Positions 1-7,545 are shown, numbered from the stretch's first letter. The stretch: DNA of 64,000 bases from RYN-230 sp963770545 (GCA_963770545.1 CAVYQF010000043.1:372001-436000), one strand, 5' to 3'. Translations and numbers: made by a program. Notes: generated from the letters alone by a model not told the origin.

Positions 1-632
1 TCCCCTTCGCGGAGGAACCCGGTGACCTGGGTTCGCGAGGCGATCTGCGCCCCGTAACTGGCTGCCGTCCGGATCAGGCTGACCACGAACCTGGCGTCGT
101 CCACCTGCGCGTCCCAGTACTGCAGGGCCCCGGTCAGCACGGACCTCTTCAGGGCCGGCGCGAGCCGCAGCGCGCCCCGCTTGGTGAGCTGCCGGTGACC
201 AGGCAGCCCGCGCGGCTGGCCAAGCGAGAACCCGAGCGCGTCGTAGGCGTTCAGCCCGGCCCCGACGTACGCCCGCTCCCACACATGGTGGGTGAGGGGG
301 AACAGGAACGGCACCGGGCGGACCAGGTGCGGGGCGATTCGCTGGAGCAGCAGCCCGCGCTCGGTCAGCGCCTCCCGGACCAGGCCCACGTTGAGCTGCT
401 CCAGGTAGCGCAGGCCGCCGTGGATCAGCTTGCTGGACCGCGAGGAGGTGCCGGAGGCGAAGTCACGCGCCTCCACCAGCCCGACCGACAGGCCGCGGGT
501 GACCGCGTCGAGGGCCACGCCCGCACCCACCACGCCTCCGCCGACGACCAGCACCTGCAGTTCATCCCCGGTGAGCGCGGCGAGCGCCGCAGCCCGCCCG
601 CCGGGGTCCAGCCGTGCTGCCTCCCCCGCCAT
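1..632 (-). CDS. glpD: Aerobic glycerol-3-phosphate dehydrogenase, N-terminal part (cut by window edge)
   Basis: This is the first ~210 residues of an FAD-dependent glycerol-3-phosphate dehydrogenase, which oxidises sn-glycerol-3-phosphate to dihydroxyacetone phosphate at the membrane and passes electrons to quinone. The ATG at 632 is followed by about 25 residues and then the Rossmann dinucleotide-binding stretch VLVVGGGVVGAGVALDA. Next come the family segments SGTSSRSSKLIHGGLRYLEQ and QYWDAQVDDARFV, all typical of GlpD. The reading frame is open to base 1, so the C-terminal half lies outside the window. The start lies only 2 nt after the guaB3 stop codon, so the gene is probably read from the same transcript as guaB-guaB3. 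Identification rests on recognised motifs and is firm. Confidence 0.93.
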   Translation of the reverse strand, partial: MAGEAARLDPGGRAAALAALTGDELQVLVVGGGVVGAGVALDAVTRGLSVGLVEARDFASGTSSRSSKLIHGGLRYLEQLNVGLVREALTERGLLLQRIAPHLVRPVPFLFPLTHHVWERAYVGAGLNAYDALGFSLGQPRGLPGHRQLTKRGALRLAPALKRSVLTGALQYWDAQVDDARFVVSLIRTAASYGAQIASRTQVTGFLREG

Positions 633-634
633 CG

Positions 635-1762
635 TCACCGTCGCGGCGGCGCGTTCGGGGTCACGGCGACCTCAACTCGCTGGAACTCCTTGAGGTCGGA
701 ATACCCGGAGGTGGCCATGGTCCGGCGGAGGGCGCCGATCAGGTTGAGCGAGCCGTCGGGCACGTCAGACGGGCCGTGCAGAATCTGCTCCAGGGCGCCG
801 ACCGTGCCCACCTCGACCCGGGCCCCGCGGGGCAGGTCGGGATGGTGCGACTCGCTGCCCCAGTGGTAGCCGCGCCCGGGCGCCTCAGCCGCCCGGGCGA
901 ACGGAGAGCCGACCATGACCGCGTCCGAGCCGCAGGCCAGCGACTTGGCGATGTCACCACTGCGGGTCATCCCGCCGTCGGCGATGACGTGCACGTACCG
1001 GCCGCCGGATTCGTCCAGGTATTCGCGCCGTGCGGCGGCCACGTCGGCGATCGCGGTGGCCATGGGCACGGTCACGCCCAGCACCGCGGCCGTGGTGTGC
1101 CCCGACCCGCCGCCGAAGCCGACCAGCACGCCGGCCGCGCCGGTGCGCATCAGGTGCAGCGCGGCGGTGTAGGTGGCACAGCCGCCCACGATCACCGGCA
1201 CGTCGAGCTCGTAGATGAACTGCTTCAGGTTGAGCGGCTCCGCCTGCCCGGACACGTGCTCAGCGGACACCGTGGTACCGCGGATCACGAAGATGTCCAC
1301 ACCCGCGTCGACGACGGTCTTGTAGTAGCGGACGGTCCGCTGCGGGGACAGCCGGGCTGCGGTGGTCACGCCGGCCGAGCGGATCTCCTCGATCCGCTGG
1401 CCGATCAGCTCTTCCTTGATGGGCTCGTGGTAGATCTGCTGGAGCCGCCGGGTGGCGGCCTCCTGGGGGAGCTCGGCGATCTCGGCCAGGATCGGTTCGG
1501 GGTCCTCGAACCGGGTCCACAGCCCTTCCAGGTCGAGCACGGCCAGCCCGCCGAGCGAGCCGAGCCTGGTGGCGAAGGCCGGCGACACCACGCTGTCCAT
1601 TGGCGAGGCGACCAGCGGCATCTCGAACCGGTAGGCGTCGATCTGCCAGGCGACCGAGACTTCCTCCGGGTCCCTGGTCCGCCGGGAGGGAACGATCCCG
1701 ATCTCATCGAGCGGATAGGCGCGGCGGCCGCTCTTACCCCGGCCGATCTCTACGGTGGTCAT
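635..1762 (-). CDS. guaB3: GuaB3 family IMP dehydrogenase-related protein
   Basis: A 375-residue TIM-barrel protein of the IMPDH/GMPR family, in the GuaB3 clade found beside guaB in actinobacteria. It has no CBS (Bateman) domain. The barrel carries ASPMDSVVSP (52-61), VIVGGCATYTAA (190-201), a phosphate-binding segment ADGGMTRSGDIAKSLACG (261-278) and AVMVGSPFARA. The loop that in the neighbouring IMPDH reads SICTT reads SGHTT here (220-224), so the catalytic Cys position is His222. Activity as a true IMP dehydrogenase is therefore doubtful and its role is unknown. It starts 17 nt after the guaB stop (stop 1780, start 1762), which suggests an operon with guaB and glpD. Confidence 0.92.
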   Translation of the reverse strand: MTTVEIGRGKSGRRAYPLDEIGIVPSRRTRDPEEVSVAWQIDAYRFEMPLVASPMDSVVSPAFATRLGSLGGLAVLDLEGLWTRFEDPEPILAEIAELPQEAATRRLQQIYHEPIKEELIGQRIEEIRSAGVTTAARLSPQRTVRYYKTVVDAGVDIFVIRGTTVSAEHVSGQAEPLNLKQFIYELDVPVIVGGCATYTAALHLMRTGAAGVLVGFGGGSGHTTAAVLGVTVPMATAIADVAAARREYLDESGGRYVHVIADGGMTRSGDIAKSLACGSDAVMVGSPFARAAEAPGRGYHWGSESHHPDLPRGARVEVGTVGALEQILHGPSDVPDGSLNLIGALRRTMATSGYSDLKEFQRVEVAVTPNAPPRR

Positions 1763-1779
1763 GGCTCAGTGTCGCCTTC

Positions 1780-3273
1780 TCAGGCCCGCCCGCGCCGGGC
1801 GTAGTTCGGCGCTTCCGCGGTCATCTCGATGTCGTGCGGGTGGCTTTCCGCGAGCCCCGCCGCGGTGATCTGAGTGAACCGGGCCTCCTGGAGCTCGGCC
1901 ACGGTCCGCGCGCCGCAGTACCCCATGGCCGCCCGGAGCCCGCCGACGAGCTGGTTCGCCACCGCGGCGAGCGGCCCGCGGTAGGGCACCTGGCCTTCGA
2001 TCCCCTCGGGGACCAGCTTGTCCTCGCGCAGCACATCGTCCTGGAAGTAACGGTCCTTGGAGTAGGACCGGCCGCGCTCAGGGTTGCGCATCGCGCCGAG
2101 TGAGCCCATCCCCCGGTACAGCTTGTACTGCTTGCCGTGGATGAAGACCATTTCGCCGGGGCCCTCTTCGCATCCCGCCAGCAGGCTGCCCAGCATGACG
2201 CTGTCGGCGCCGGCCGCGATGGCCTTGGCGATGTCGCCGGAGTGCTGCAGGCCGCCGTCGCCGATCAGCGGCACCCCCGCGGCCCGCGTCGCGTGGGACG
2301 CCTCGTAGATCGCGGTGACCTGGGGCACACCGACCCCGGCCACGACCCGGGTGGTGCAGATCGAGCCCGGCCCCACCCCCACTTTGACTCCGTCCGCACC
2401 CGCGTCGATCAGCGCCTGGGCCCCGGCCCGGGTGGCGATGTTCCCCCCCACGACCTCCACCCGGAGGTTGGCCTTGACCTGAGCCACCATCTCCAGGACT
2501 GGCTGGGAGTGGCCGTGCGCGGTATCCACCACCAGGAAGTCGACGCCCGCCTCGACCAGGGCCTGGGCCCGTCCCTTGGCGTCGTCACCAACCCCCACGG
2601 CCGCGCCGACCACCAGCCGCCCCTCGCTGTCCTTGGTGGCGCTGGGGAACTTCTCGCTCTTGGTGAAGTCCTTGACGGTGATCAGCCCGCGCAGCTTGCC
2701 TGCCTCGTCGATCAGCGGGAGCTTCTCCACCTTGTGCTGGCGCAGCAGGGCGAACGCGTCGTCCCTGGACACCCCGACCGGCGCGGTGATCAGCGGCGTC
2801 GTGGTCATGACGTCGGCCACCCCGCGGCTGTGGTCGGTCACGAAGCGGATGTCCCGGTTAGTCACGATCCCGACCAGGACCCCGTCCGGGCTGGTCACCG
2901 GGACGCCGGAGATGCGGTAGCGGGCACACAGTTGCTCGACGTCACCCACGGTGGCATCCGGGCCGCAGGTGACCGGGTTGGTGATCATGCCGGCTTCGGA
3001 TCGCTTGACCGTGTCCACCATCTGCGCCTGGTCGTCCACGGAGAGGTTCCGGTGGAGCACGCCTGCACCGCCGATCCGCGCCATGGCGATGGCCATCCGG
3101 GCCTCGGTCACCGTGTCCATGGCCGAGGAGACCAGCGGCACGTTCAGCGTGATCCGGCGGGTGAGCCGGGCCGTCGTGTCCGCCTCACCGGGCATCACGA
3201 CCGAGTGCGCAGGCAGCAGCAAGACGTCGTCGAAGGTCAGGGCCGGAGGGGCGAACTTGCCGACGTCGCTCAT
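1780..3273 (-). CDS. guaB: IMP dehydrogenase
   Basis: A 497-residue inosine-5'-monophosphate dehydrogenase, which makes XMP from IMP with NAD+ as the committed step of guanine nucleotide synthesis. The N-terminal barrel segment (LTFDDVLLLPAHS, 12-24) is followed by a tandem CBS domain at about residues 97-205. The barrel then resumes with the active-site loop GPGSICTTRV, giving catalytic Cys306. The flap YRGMGSLGAM (387-396) is present. Length and domain order are normal for the family. The gene lies downstream of the sigma/anti-sigma pair, as in other actinobacteria, and directly upstream of guaB3. Confidence 0.97.
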   Translation of the reverse strand: MSDVGKFAPPALTFDDVLLLPAHSVVMPGEADTTARLTRRITLNVPLVSSAMDTVTEARMAIAMARIGGAGVLHRNLSVDDQAQMVDTVKRSEAGMITNPVTCGPDATVGDVEQLCARYRISGVPVTSPDGVLVGIVTNRDIRFVTDHSRGVADVMTTTPLITAPVGVSRDDAFALLRQHKVEKLPLIDEAGKLRGLITVKDFTKSEKFPSATKDSEGRLVVGAAVGVGDDAKGRAQALVEAGVDFLVVDTAHGHSQPVLEMVAQVKANLRVEVVGGNIATRAGAQALIDAGADGVKVGVGPGSICTTRVVAGVGVPQVTAIYEASHATRAAGVPLIGDGGLQHSGDIAKAIAAGADSVMLGSLLAGCEEGPGEMVFIHGKQYKLYRGMGSLGAMRNPERGRSYSKDRYFQDDVLREDKLVPEGIEGQVPYRGPLAAVANQLVGGLRAAMGYCGARTVAELQEARFTQITAAGLAESHPHDIEMTAEAPNYARRGRA

Positions 3274-3349
3274 GACACCTTCCGAGGGTGGCTGCGGGAC
3301 ATCACCAGTCTAGAGGGGTCCCGCCCTTGGATGGCCTGCCGCCGGATGA

Positions 3350-3871
3350 TCAGCGCGCCCGGGGCGGGCGGACGTGCCGTGGCTGCCACCGGCCGCCTCT
3401 GGCCGGGCCGCGGGCCAGCCGGGCCAGCATGCTGGTGGCGATCAGGCTGGTGATGCTGGCCAGGCTGGCCACCACTCCACCTGCAACGGCGGCCCGCAGC
3501 CACGCGGCCGCGCCCCGGGATGGCGCGCCGGCCAGCGCCTGCCAGGCCTGCTGGCCTGCCGCGCGGCTGGGCCACCCGGCCCGGGCGGGCGGGCACTGCA
3601 GGCCGCCTGGCCCGGGGACGCCCGGGCCGGTCACGGCGCCCGGGGGGTCTACGTCCGTGATCAGGGCACCCAGCAGCACCAGGGCCGGATCATGCGCCAG
3701 CTCCGCCCCGGCGGCGCCGCGCGCCGCGAGCATGTCAATAGCTTCCTCAGACCGCCGGATCTCACCGAGATCGACGGCCCTGCCCCCGGTGCCGCCCGCC
3801 GTCGTCCGCCTGCGCGTGAAATCCAGGCCGAGTGTCACACCGGGCGCTCCGGGTCCGCGCCCCGTGATCAC
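3350..3871 (-). CDS. Anti-sigma-D factor (RsdA-like), single-pass membrane protein
   Basis: A 173-residue protein whose position and architecture match the anti-sigma-D factor RsdA. The likely sigma-binding segment (about 34-76: VDLGEIRRSEEAIDMLAARG, then ALVLLGALITDVD) resembles the short acidic RsdA anti-sigma domain. It is followed by a Pro/Gly linker and one hydrophobic helix (about 127-150, AVAGGVVASLASITSLIATS). Only about 23 basic residues follow the helix, so almost no extracytoplasmic sensor domain remains, unlike longer homologues. The GTG start at 3871 overlaps the sigma-factor stop in a GTGA quartet, which is strong evidence of translational coupling to its cognate sigma factor. 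Confidence 0.75.
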   Translation of the reverse strand: MITGRGPGAPGVTLGLDFTRRRTTAGGTGGRAVDLGEIRRSEEAIDMLAARGAAGAELAHDPALVLLGALITDVDPPGAVTGPGVPGPGGLQCPPARAGWPSRAAGQQAWQALAGAPSRGAAAWLRAAVAGGVVASLASITSLIATSMLARLARGPARGGRWQPRHVRPPRAR

Positions 3872-4725
3872 GCAATCGGCTCCTCAATCGCAAGCGCCCG
3901 GAGCCGGGCCAGCGCCCGGTGCTGGGCCACCCTAACCGCCCCTGCTGACATACCGAGTACGTTACCCGTTTCCTCGGCCGACAGACCGGTCACCACGCGT
4001 AGTATTAGCAGCTCACGTAGGTGATGTGGGAGTTGAGCGAGCAACGCCCGGGTGCGTTCCGCCTCAATGTAGGCCACGACGGTCTCTTCCGGACCGGGCC
4101 GCTCGTCCGGCCCGTCGGGCAGGTCCTCGAAGGGCACGGCGAGCCGCGATGCGGTGCGGACGGCGTCGGCCACCTTGTGCGAGGCGATGCCGAACACGAA
4201 GGACGCGAACGGCCTGCCCATGTCGCGGTACCGGGGCAGCGCGGCCAGTACGGCCAGGCAGACCTCCTGGGCGACGTCGTCTGCCACGTAATACTGCCCG
4301 GTGATCCGGCCCAGCCGGGCCCGGCAGTAGCGCATCACCATGGGACGGATCCGCTCGAGCAGGGCCTCGACCGCTCCGGGATGGCCGCGGACCGCCAGGT
4401 GCGCCAGGTCACCGAAGCCCCCTGGCTCGTCGGCCCAGGACGCACCGGGTTCCGGTAGGTCGCGGTCATGGAACCCGCGGTCAGTGTCCCCGTAGCGGGA
4501 AGACCAGTGACCAGAGCTCCCTGGGTCACCAGTCCTCTGGGGGTAACCGCCCGGCCCGTAGGCGTCTGGCCCCTGGCTTCGCTGGCCGGGGATACCGTGC
4601 TCATGCGCAGGGTGCTCGCGGGTTGCGTGCTCGCGGGCCCCCGCCCCCTCGGTCACCGCGGTCCCGACGGGGAGCGCGGCTCCCTCCCCGTCACCCACGG
4701 CCCGGATGATGCATCCCTCGCTCAC
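3868..4725 (-). CDS. sigD: RNA polymerase sigma factor, SigD/ShbA type
   Basis: A sigma-70 family (ECF-like) factor of 285 residues from a GTG start. Region 2 covers about 118-190 (GAVEALLERIRPMVMRYCRA, DDVAQEVCLAVLAALPRYRD). Region 4 covers about 223-278 and includes the helix-turn-helix LSAEETGNVLGMSAGAVRVA. Position between groEL and guaB, with an RsdA-like gene coupled downstream, matches mycobacterial SigD and Streptomyces ShbA; ShbA drives transcription of the primary sigma factor gene hrdB. The first ~100 residues are His/Gly/Pro-rich low-complexity sequence not usual for the family, so the true start may lie further downstream. No good Shine-Dalgarno precedes the GTG. An inverted repeat lies just upstream (4761-4792). 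Confidence 0.88.
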   Translation of the reverse strand: MSEGCIIRAVGDGEGAALPVGTAVTEGAGAREHATREHPAHEHGIPGQRSQGPDAYGPGGYPQRTGDPGSSGHWSSRYGDTDRGFHDRDLPEPGASWADEPGGFGDLAHLAVRGHPGAVEALLERIRPMVMRYCRARLGRITGQYYVADDVAQEVCLAVLAALPRYRDMGRPFASFVFGIASHKVADAVRTASRLAVPFEDLPDGPDERPGPEETVVAYIEAERTRALLAQLPHHLRELLILRVVTGLSAEETGNVLGMSAGAVRVAQHRALARLRALAIEEPIA

Positions 4726-4760
4726 GACTGCATGATGCCCAGGAAAACGGGGGTGCTCTC

Positions 4761-4792
4761 ATCAATGTGGGCAACAGAAGGGTCACATTGAT
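4761..4792. promoter_or_regulatory. Inverted repeat upstream of the sigma factor gene
   Basis: ATCAATGTG (4761-4769) and CACATTGAT (4784-4792) are perfect 9-bp inverted arms separated by 14 bp, about 36 bp upstream of the sigma factor start. The arrangement suits a dimeric repressor operator or a leader hairpin. No regulator can be named from sequence. Confidence 0.5.
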
Positions 4793-4827
4793 GTGTCGCG
4801 TAGTCACGTTCCGAACATGAAATTACT

Positions 4828-4851
4828 CTCAGTAATTAGTTGACTACTGAG
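4828..4851. promoter_or_regulatory. Second inverted repeat in the sigma factor leader/promoter
   Basis: CTCAGTA (4828-4834) and TACTGAG (4845-4851) are perfect 7-bp arms spaced by 10 bp, with partial extension on both sides. They sit in the most AT-rich patch of the region, which is where a promoter for the sigma gene would be expected. A function as operator is inference. Confidence 0.4.
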
Positions 4852-5028
4852 TGTTATTAGCATTCGAAAGAGTGTCCCTTTCGCGCCTTAGATATCGAAG
4901 CACCAGGACAATGGGCACGTAAACCCGGTAAAGCCGCCCCGCCACCCCCGACCGGCCGGGCCACTGGGCGGATGCGCGCCACCACGCGAGCGGATGCGGC
5001 GGCGCGAGTCCCGGGCGATGGGCGGGCG

Positions 5029-5116
5029 ACTTTTCCCGTGTGACGTGCGTCCCGGCGGGTGTTTTGTCCGGTTAGGACGAACGGTCCGCGGGAAAAGTGG
5101 GCGGGAGGGGCCAGTG
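5029..5116. repeat. 88-nt dispersed structured element, copy A
   Basis: The stem ACTTTTCCCGTG (5029-5040) pairs with CGCGGGAAAAGT (5087-5098) through 12 pairs including one G-T wobble. Inside it, CGGG (5056-5059) can pair with TCCG (5067-5070) around a T-rich loop. A G-rich tail GGGCGGGAGGGGCCAGTG (5099-5116) follows. Copy B at 61984-62071 has exactly the same length without gaps and about 77% identity, and it changes both sides of the stem together. The element could be a structured RNA or a palindromic DNA repeat; the transcribed strand is not known. Confidence 0.75.
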
Positions 5117-5166
5117 TGACTGAGGGGCACAGAGCGGGACGGCTACGGCGGCGGCCAACGGTGGGC

Positions 5167-5234
5167 GGGCCACTGCGGGCGCCGGGCCACTGCGGGCGCC
5201 GGGCCACTGCGGGCGCCGGGCCACTGCGGGCGCC
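5167..5234. repeat. 17-bp tandem repeat, four perfect copies
   Basis: The unit GGGCCACTGCGGGCGCC is repeated four times without mismatch between the structured element and the groEL terminator. Seventeen is not a multiple of three and no gene spans it, so this is a non-coding minisatellite. Confidence 0.9.
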
Positions 5235-5348
5235 GGGCCACCGGGGGGTACGAGGCCGCCGGGGTGGGCGGGCCACCTGGGCGCTGGGCCAGCCATCCCC
5301 ATGATCATGAACTGGGGCGGGCCGACCGAAGACGTCCCGGAACGCCGC

Positions 5349-5383
5349 AGGCCCCCGCCCGGGATGAAGCCGGGCGGGGGCCT
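5349..5383 (-). terminator. Hairpin terminator of groEL
   Basis: AGGCCCCCGCCCGG (5349-5362) and CCGGGCGGGGGCCT (5370-5383) form a perfect 14-bp stem with a 7-nt loop, 29 nt after the groEL stop codon on the minus strand. It lacks a U-tract, as is common for terminators in high-GC actinobacteria. Confidence 0.8.
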
Positions 5384-5412
5384 GTGGTGTTCGTTGCGGA
5401 GACTCTTGTTCT

Positions 5413-7038
5413 TTAGTGCGCGTGACCGTGGGAGTGACCGTGGCCACCCGCCGCCGCCTCGTCCTCTTCCTCGGGCTTGTCCGCCACCAGTGCTTCGGTG
5501 GTCAGGAGCATGGCCGCGATGGACGCGGCGTTGAGCACCGCGGACCGGGTCACCTTGACCGGGTCGATGACGCCCTGCGCCAGCAGGTCGCCGTACTCGC
5601 CCGTGGCCGCGTTGTAGCCCTGCCCATGGGGCAATTCCGCGATCTTGGCTACCACGACCATGCCCTCGGCCCCGGCGTTCTCGGCGATCCAGCGGGCCGG
5701 CGAGACGAGGGCGCTGCGCACCACTGCCACCCCGGTTGCCTCGTCGCCGGTCTTGCCGAGGTCGCCCAGGCTGGAGGCGATGTGCACGAGGGCGCTGCCC
5801 CCGCCGGGGACGATGCCTTCCTCGATCGCGGCCCGGGTCGCCGAGATGGCGTCCTCGAGGCGGTGCTTCTTCTCCTTCAGCTCCACCTCGGTGGCGGCGC
5901 CGACCCGGAGGACGGCCACCCCGCCGGACAGCTTGGCCACCCGCTCCTGCAGCTTCTCCCGGTCCCAGTCGGAGTCGGTCGCCTCGATCTCCGCGCGGAG
6001 CTGGCGAACGCGCTCGCTGATGGCCTCGGCGTCGCCGGCCCCGTCGACGATCGTGGTGTCATCCTTCGTCACCACGACGCGGCGGGCCTGGCCGAGGCTC
6101 TCGAGCCCGATGTTCTCCAGCTTGAGGCCGACCTCCTCGCTGACCACCTCACCGCCGGTGAGGATGGCCATGTCGGCCAGCATCGCCTTGCGGCGGTCAC
6201 CGAAACCGGGCGCCTTGACCGCCACGACGTTCAGCAGGCCGCGAATCTTGTTCACGACCAGCGTGGAAAGGGCCTCCCCGTCAACGTCCTCGGCAATGAC
6301 CACGAACGGCTTCTTGGTCTGGGCGACCTTTTCCAGCAGCGGCAGGAAATCCGCCATCGAGGAGATCTTGCCTGCGTGAAGCAGGATGTAAGCGTCGTCC
6401 GTAGCGGCTTCCATCCGCTCCGGGTCGGTCACGAAGTACGGGGAGATGTAGCCCTTGTCGAACTGCATTCCCTCGGTGAACTCGAGCTCGAGGCCCATGG
6501 TCGGCGATTCCTCGACGGTGATGACACCGTCCTTGCCGACCTTGCTGAACGCCTCGGCGATGAGCTCGCCGATCTTCGGGTCCTGCGCGGAGACCGTGGC
6601 CACGTTCGCGATCTCCTGCTGCTCCTCGACCTCGCTGGCCGACTCCAGCAGCAGGTCGGACACAGCCGCGGCGGCCGCGTCGATCCCCTTCTTCATGGAC
6701 ATGGGGTTGGCGCCCGCGGTGACGGAGCGGCGGCCCTCACGGACCATCGCCTGCGCCAGCACGGTCGCGGTCGTGGTGCCGTCGCCTGCCACGTCGTTGG
6801 TCTTGGTGGCTACTTCCTTGGCGAGCTGAGCACCGAGGTTCTCGTAGGGGTCCTCGAGGTCGATCTCACGCGCGACGGTCACGCCGTCGTTGGTGATGGT
6901 CGGAGCGCCCCACTTCTTATCGATGACGACGTTGCGGCCCTTCGGACCCAGCGTCACCTTGACGGCGTCGGCGAGACGGTTGACGCCGCGCTCCAGCGCG
7001 CGCCGTGCCTCCTCGTCGAACTCCAGCATCTTGGCCAT
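5413..7038 (-). CDS. groEL: Chaperonin GroEL (GroEL1 type, His-rich C-terminus)
   Basis: A 541-residue 60-kDa chaperonin, which folds proteins in an ATP-driven double-ring chamber capped by GroES. The start chosen is the ATG at 7038, giving MAKMLEFDEEARRALERGVN and preceded by GAGGTG. Nucleotide-binding motifs are present (VTLGPKGRNVVIDKKWG, VAGDGTTTATVLAQ). The C-terminus ends GGHGHSHGHAH instead of the usual Gly-Gly-Met tail, which marks the actinobacterial GroEL1 paralogue that sits behind groES. A second, canonical groEL elsewhere in the genome is likely. The groES-groEL gap of 197 nt contains a strong hairpin (7131-7174). Confidence 0.97.
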   Translation of the reverse strand: MAKMLEFDEEARRALERGVNRLADAVKVTLGPKGRNVVIDKKWGAPTITNDGVTVAREIDLEDPYENLGAQLAKEVATKTNDVAGDGTTTATVLAQAMVREGRRSVTAGANPMSMKKGIDAAAAAVSDLLLESASEVEEQQEIANVATVSAQDPKIGELIAEAFSKVGKDGVITVEESPTMGLELEFTEGMQFDKGYISPYFVTDPERMEAATDDAYILLHAGKISSMADFLPLLEKVAQTKKPFVVIAEDVDGEALSTLVVNKIRGLLNVVAVKAPGFGDRRKAMLADMAILTGGEVVSEEVGLKLENIGLESLGQARRVVVTKDDTTIVDGAGDAEAISERVRQLRAEIEATDSDWDREKLQERVAKLSGGVAVLRVGAATEVELKEKKHRLEDAISATRAAIEEGIVPGGGSALVHIASSLGDLGKTGDEATGVAVVRSALVSPARWIAENAGAEGMVVVAKIAELPHGQGYNAATGEYGDLLAQGVIDPVKVTRSAVLNAASIAAMLLTTEALVADKPEEEDEAAAGGHGHSHGHAH

Positions 7039-7130
7039 GAGCACCTCAAAATTGCCTTGATAGGTCGTGCCCGGCGGCCGGGATGACCCGGCCACGGGCC
7101 CGGTTTGGTCCTGCGGACCTCTGGTTTTAC

Positions 7131-7174
7131 GGACTACCGCCCCGGACGCGAAACAAGCGCCGGGGCGGTGGTCC
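7131..7174 (-). terminator. Hairpin between groES and groEL (attenuator or processing site)
   Basis: GGACTACCGCCCCGG (7131-7145) pairs with CCGGGGCGGTGGTCC (7160-7174) with one mismatch, giving a 15-bp stem with a 14-nt loop. On the minus-strand transcript it lies between groES and groEL with no U-tract. It may partly terminate or cleave the bicistronic mRNA, or stabilise the groES end. Confidence 0.6.
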
Positions 7175-7233
7175 TGAGCGGTTCCCCGCCGCGGGCTGCG
7201 GGCCCACGGCGGCGCCGCCGGTTACTGCTCGAT

Positions 7234-7545
7234 CTACTTCTCGATGATGGCGAGCACGTCACGAGCGGAGAGCACCAGGTACTCCTCGCCGTGGTACTTC
7301 ACCTCGGTGCCGCCGTACTTGCTGTACAGCACCACGTCACCGACCTTGACGTCCATCGGCACGCGCTTGGCGCCTGCGTCATCGAACCGGCCGGGACCCA
7401 CAGCCAGGACTTCGCCCTCCTGGGGCTTCTCCTTGGCGGTGTCTGGAATAACGAGCCCGGACGCAGTGGTCTGCTCGGCCTCCAGAGTGCGGACCACGAT
7501 CCGGTCTTCGAGTGGCTTGAGAACAACCTTGGTAGCGGTCGCCAC
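7234..7545 (-). CDS. groES: Co-chaperonin GroES
   Basis: A 103-residue GroES, the heptameric lid of the GroEL chamber. The start chosen is GTG at 7545, preceded by a very strong GGAGGAGGAGGTC ribosome-binding site; longer open frame upstream is not needed. Family landmarks are present: LKPLEDRIVVR near the N-terminus, the mobile-loop segment EQTTASGLVIPDTAKEKPQ, VGDVVLYSKYGGTEVK, and the C-terminal ILARSD-like segment DVLAIIEK. It is transcribed from its own promoter at 7677-7705 under a CIRCE operator and is followed by groEL. Confidence 0.97.
   Translation of the reverse strand: MATATKVVLKPLEDRIVVRTLEAEQTTASGLVIPDTAKEKPQEGEVLAVGPGRFDDAGAKRVPMDVKVGDVVLYSKYGGTEVKYHGEEYLVLSARDVLAIIEK

Larger units (their letters stand above)
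4726..5412. other. Intergenic region between groEL and the sigma factor gene
   Basis: This 687-bp stretch has no convincing gene; open frames in it are GC-driven. From the sigma-gene side it holds two inverted repeats in an unusually AT-rich patch (4761-4851), a copy of the 88-nt structured element (5029-5116), four perfect copies of a 17-bp tandem repeat (5167-5234) and the groEL terminator hairpin (5349-5383). The AT-rich patch is the likely promoter and 5' leader of the sigma gene. A WhiB-type gene found here in mycobacteria is absent. Confidence 0.7.

Noticed and set aside
4888..5130. Peptide-level similarity between translated frames of the two 88-nt elements (PPAHFS...GQ.TRR.AR..GKV), suggesting a conserved small protein.
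   Set aside because: Nearly all codon differences between the copies are non-synonymous, while base pairing in the stem is preserved. There is no start codon or ribosome-binding site at a shared position. The pattern fits a structured nucleic acid, not a protein.
7039..7095. A longer groEL start giving 19 extra residues.
   Set aside because: The ATG at 7038 has a GAGGTG ribosome-binding site and yields the conserved N-terminus MAKMLEFDEEAR.
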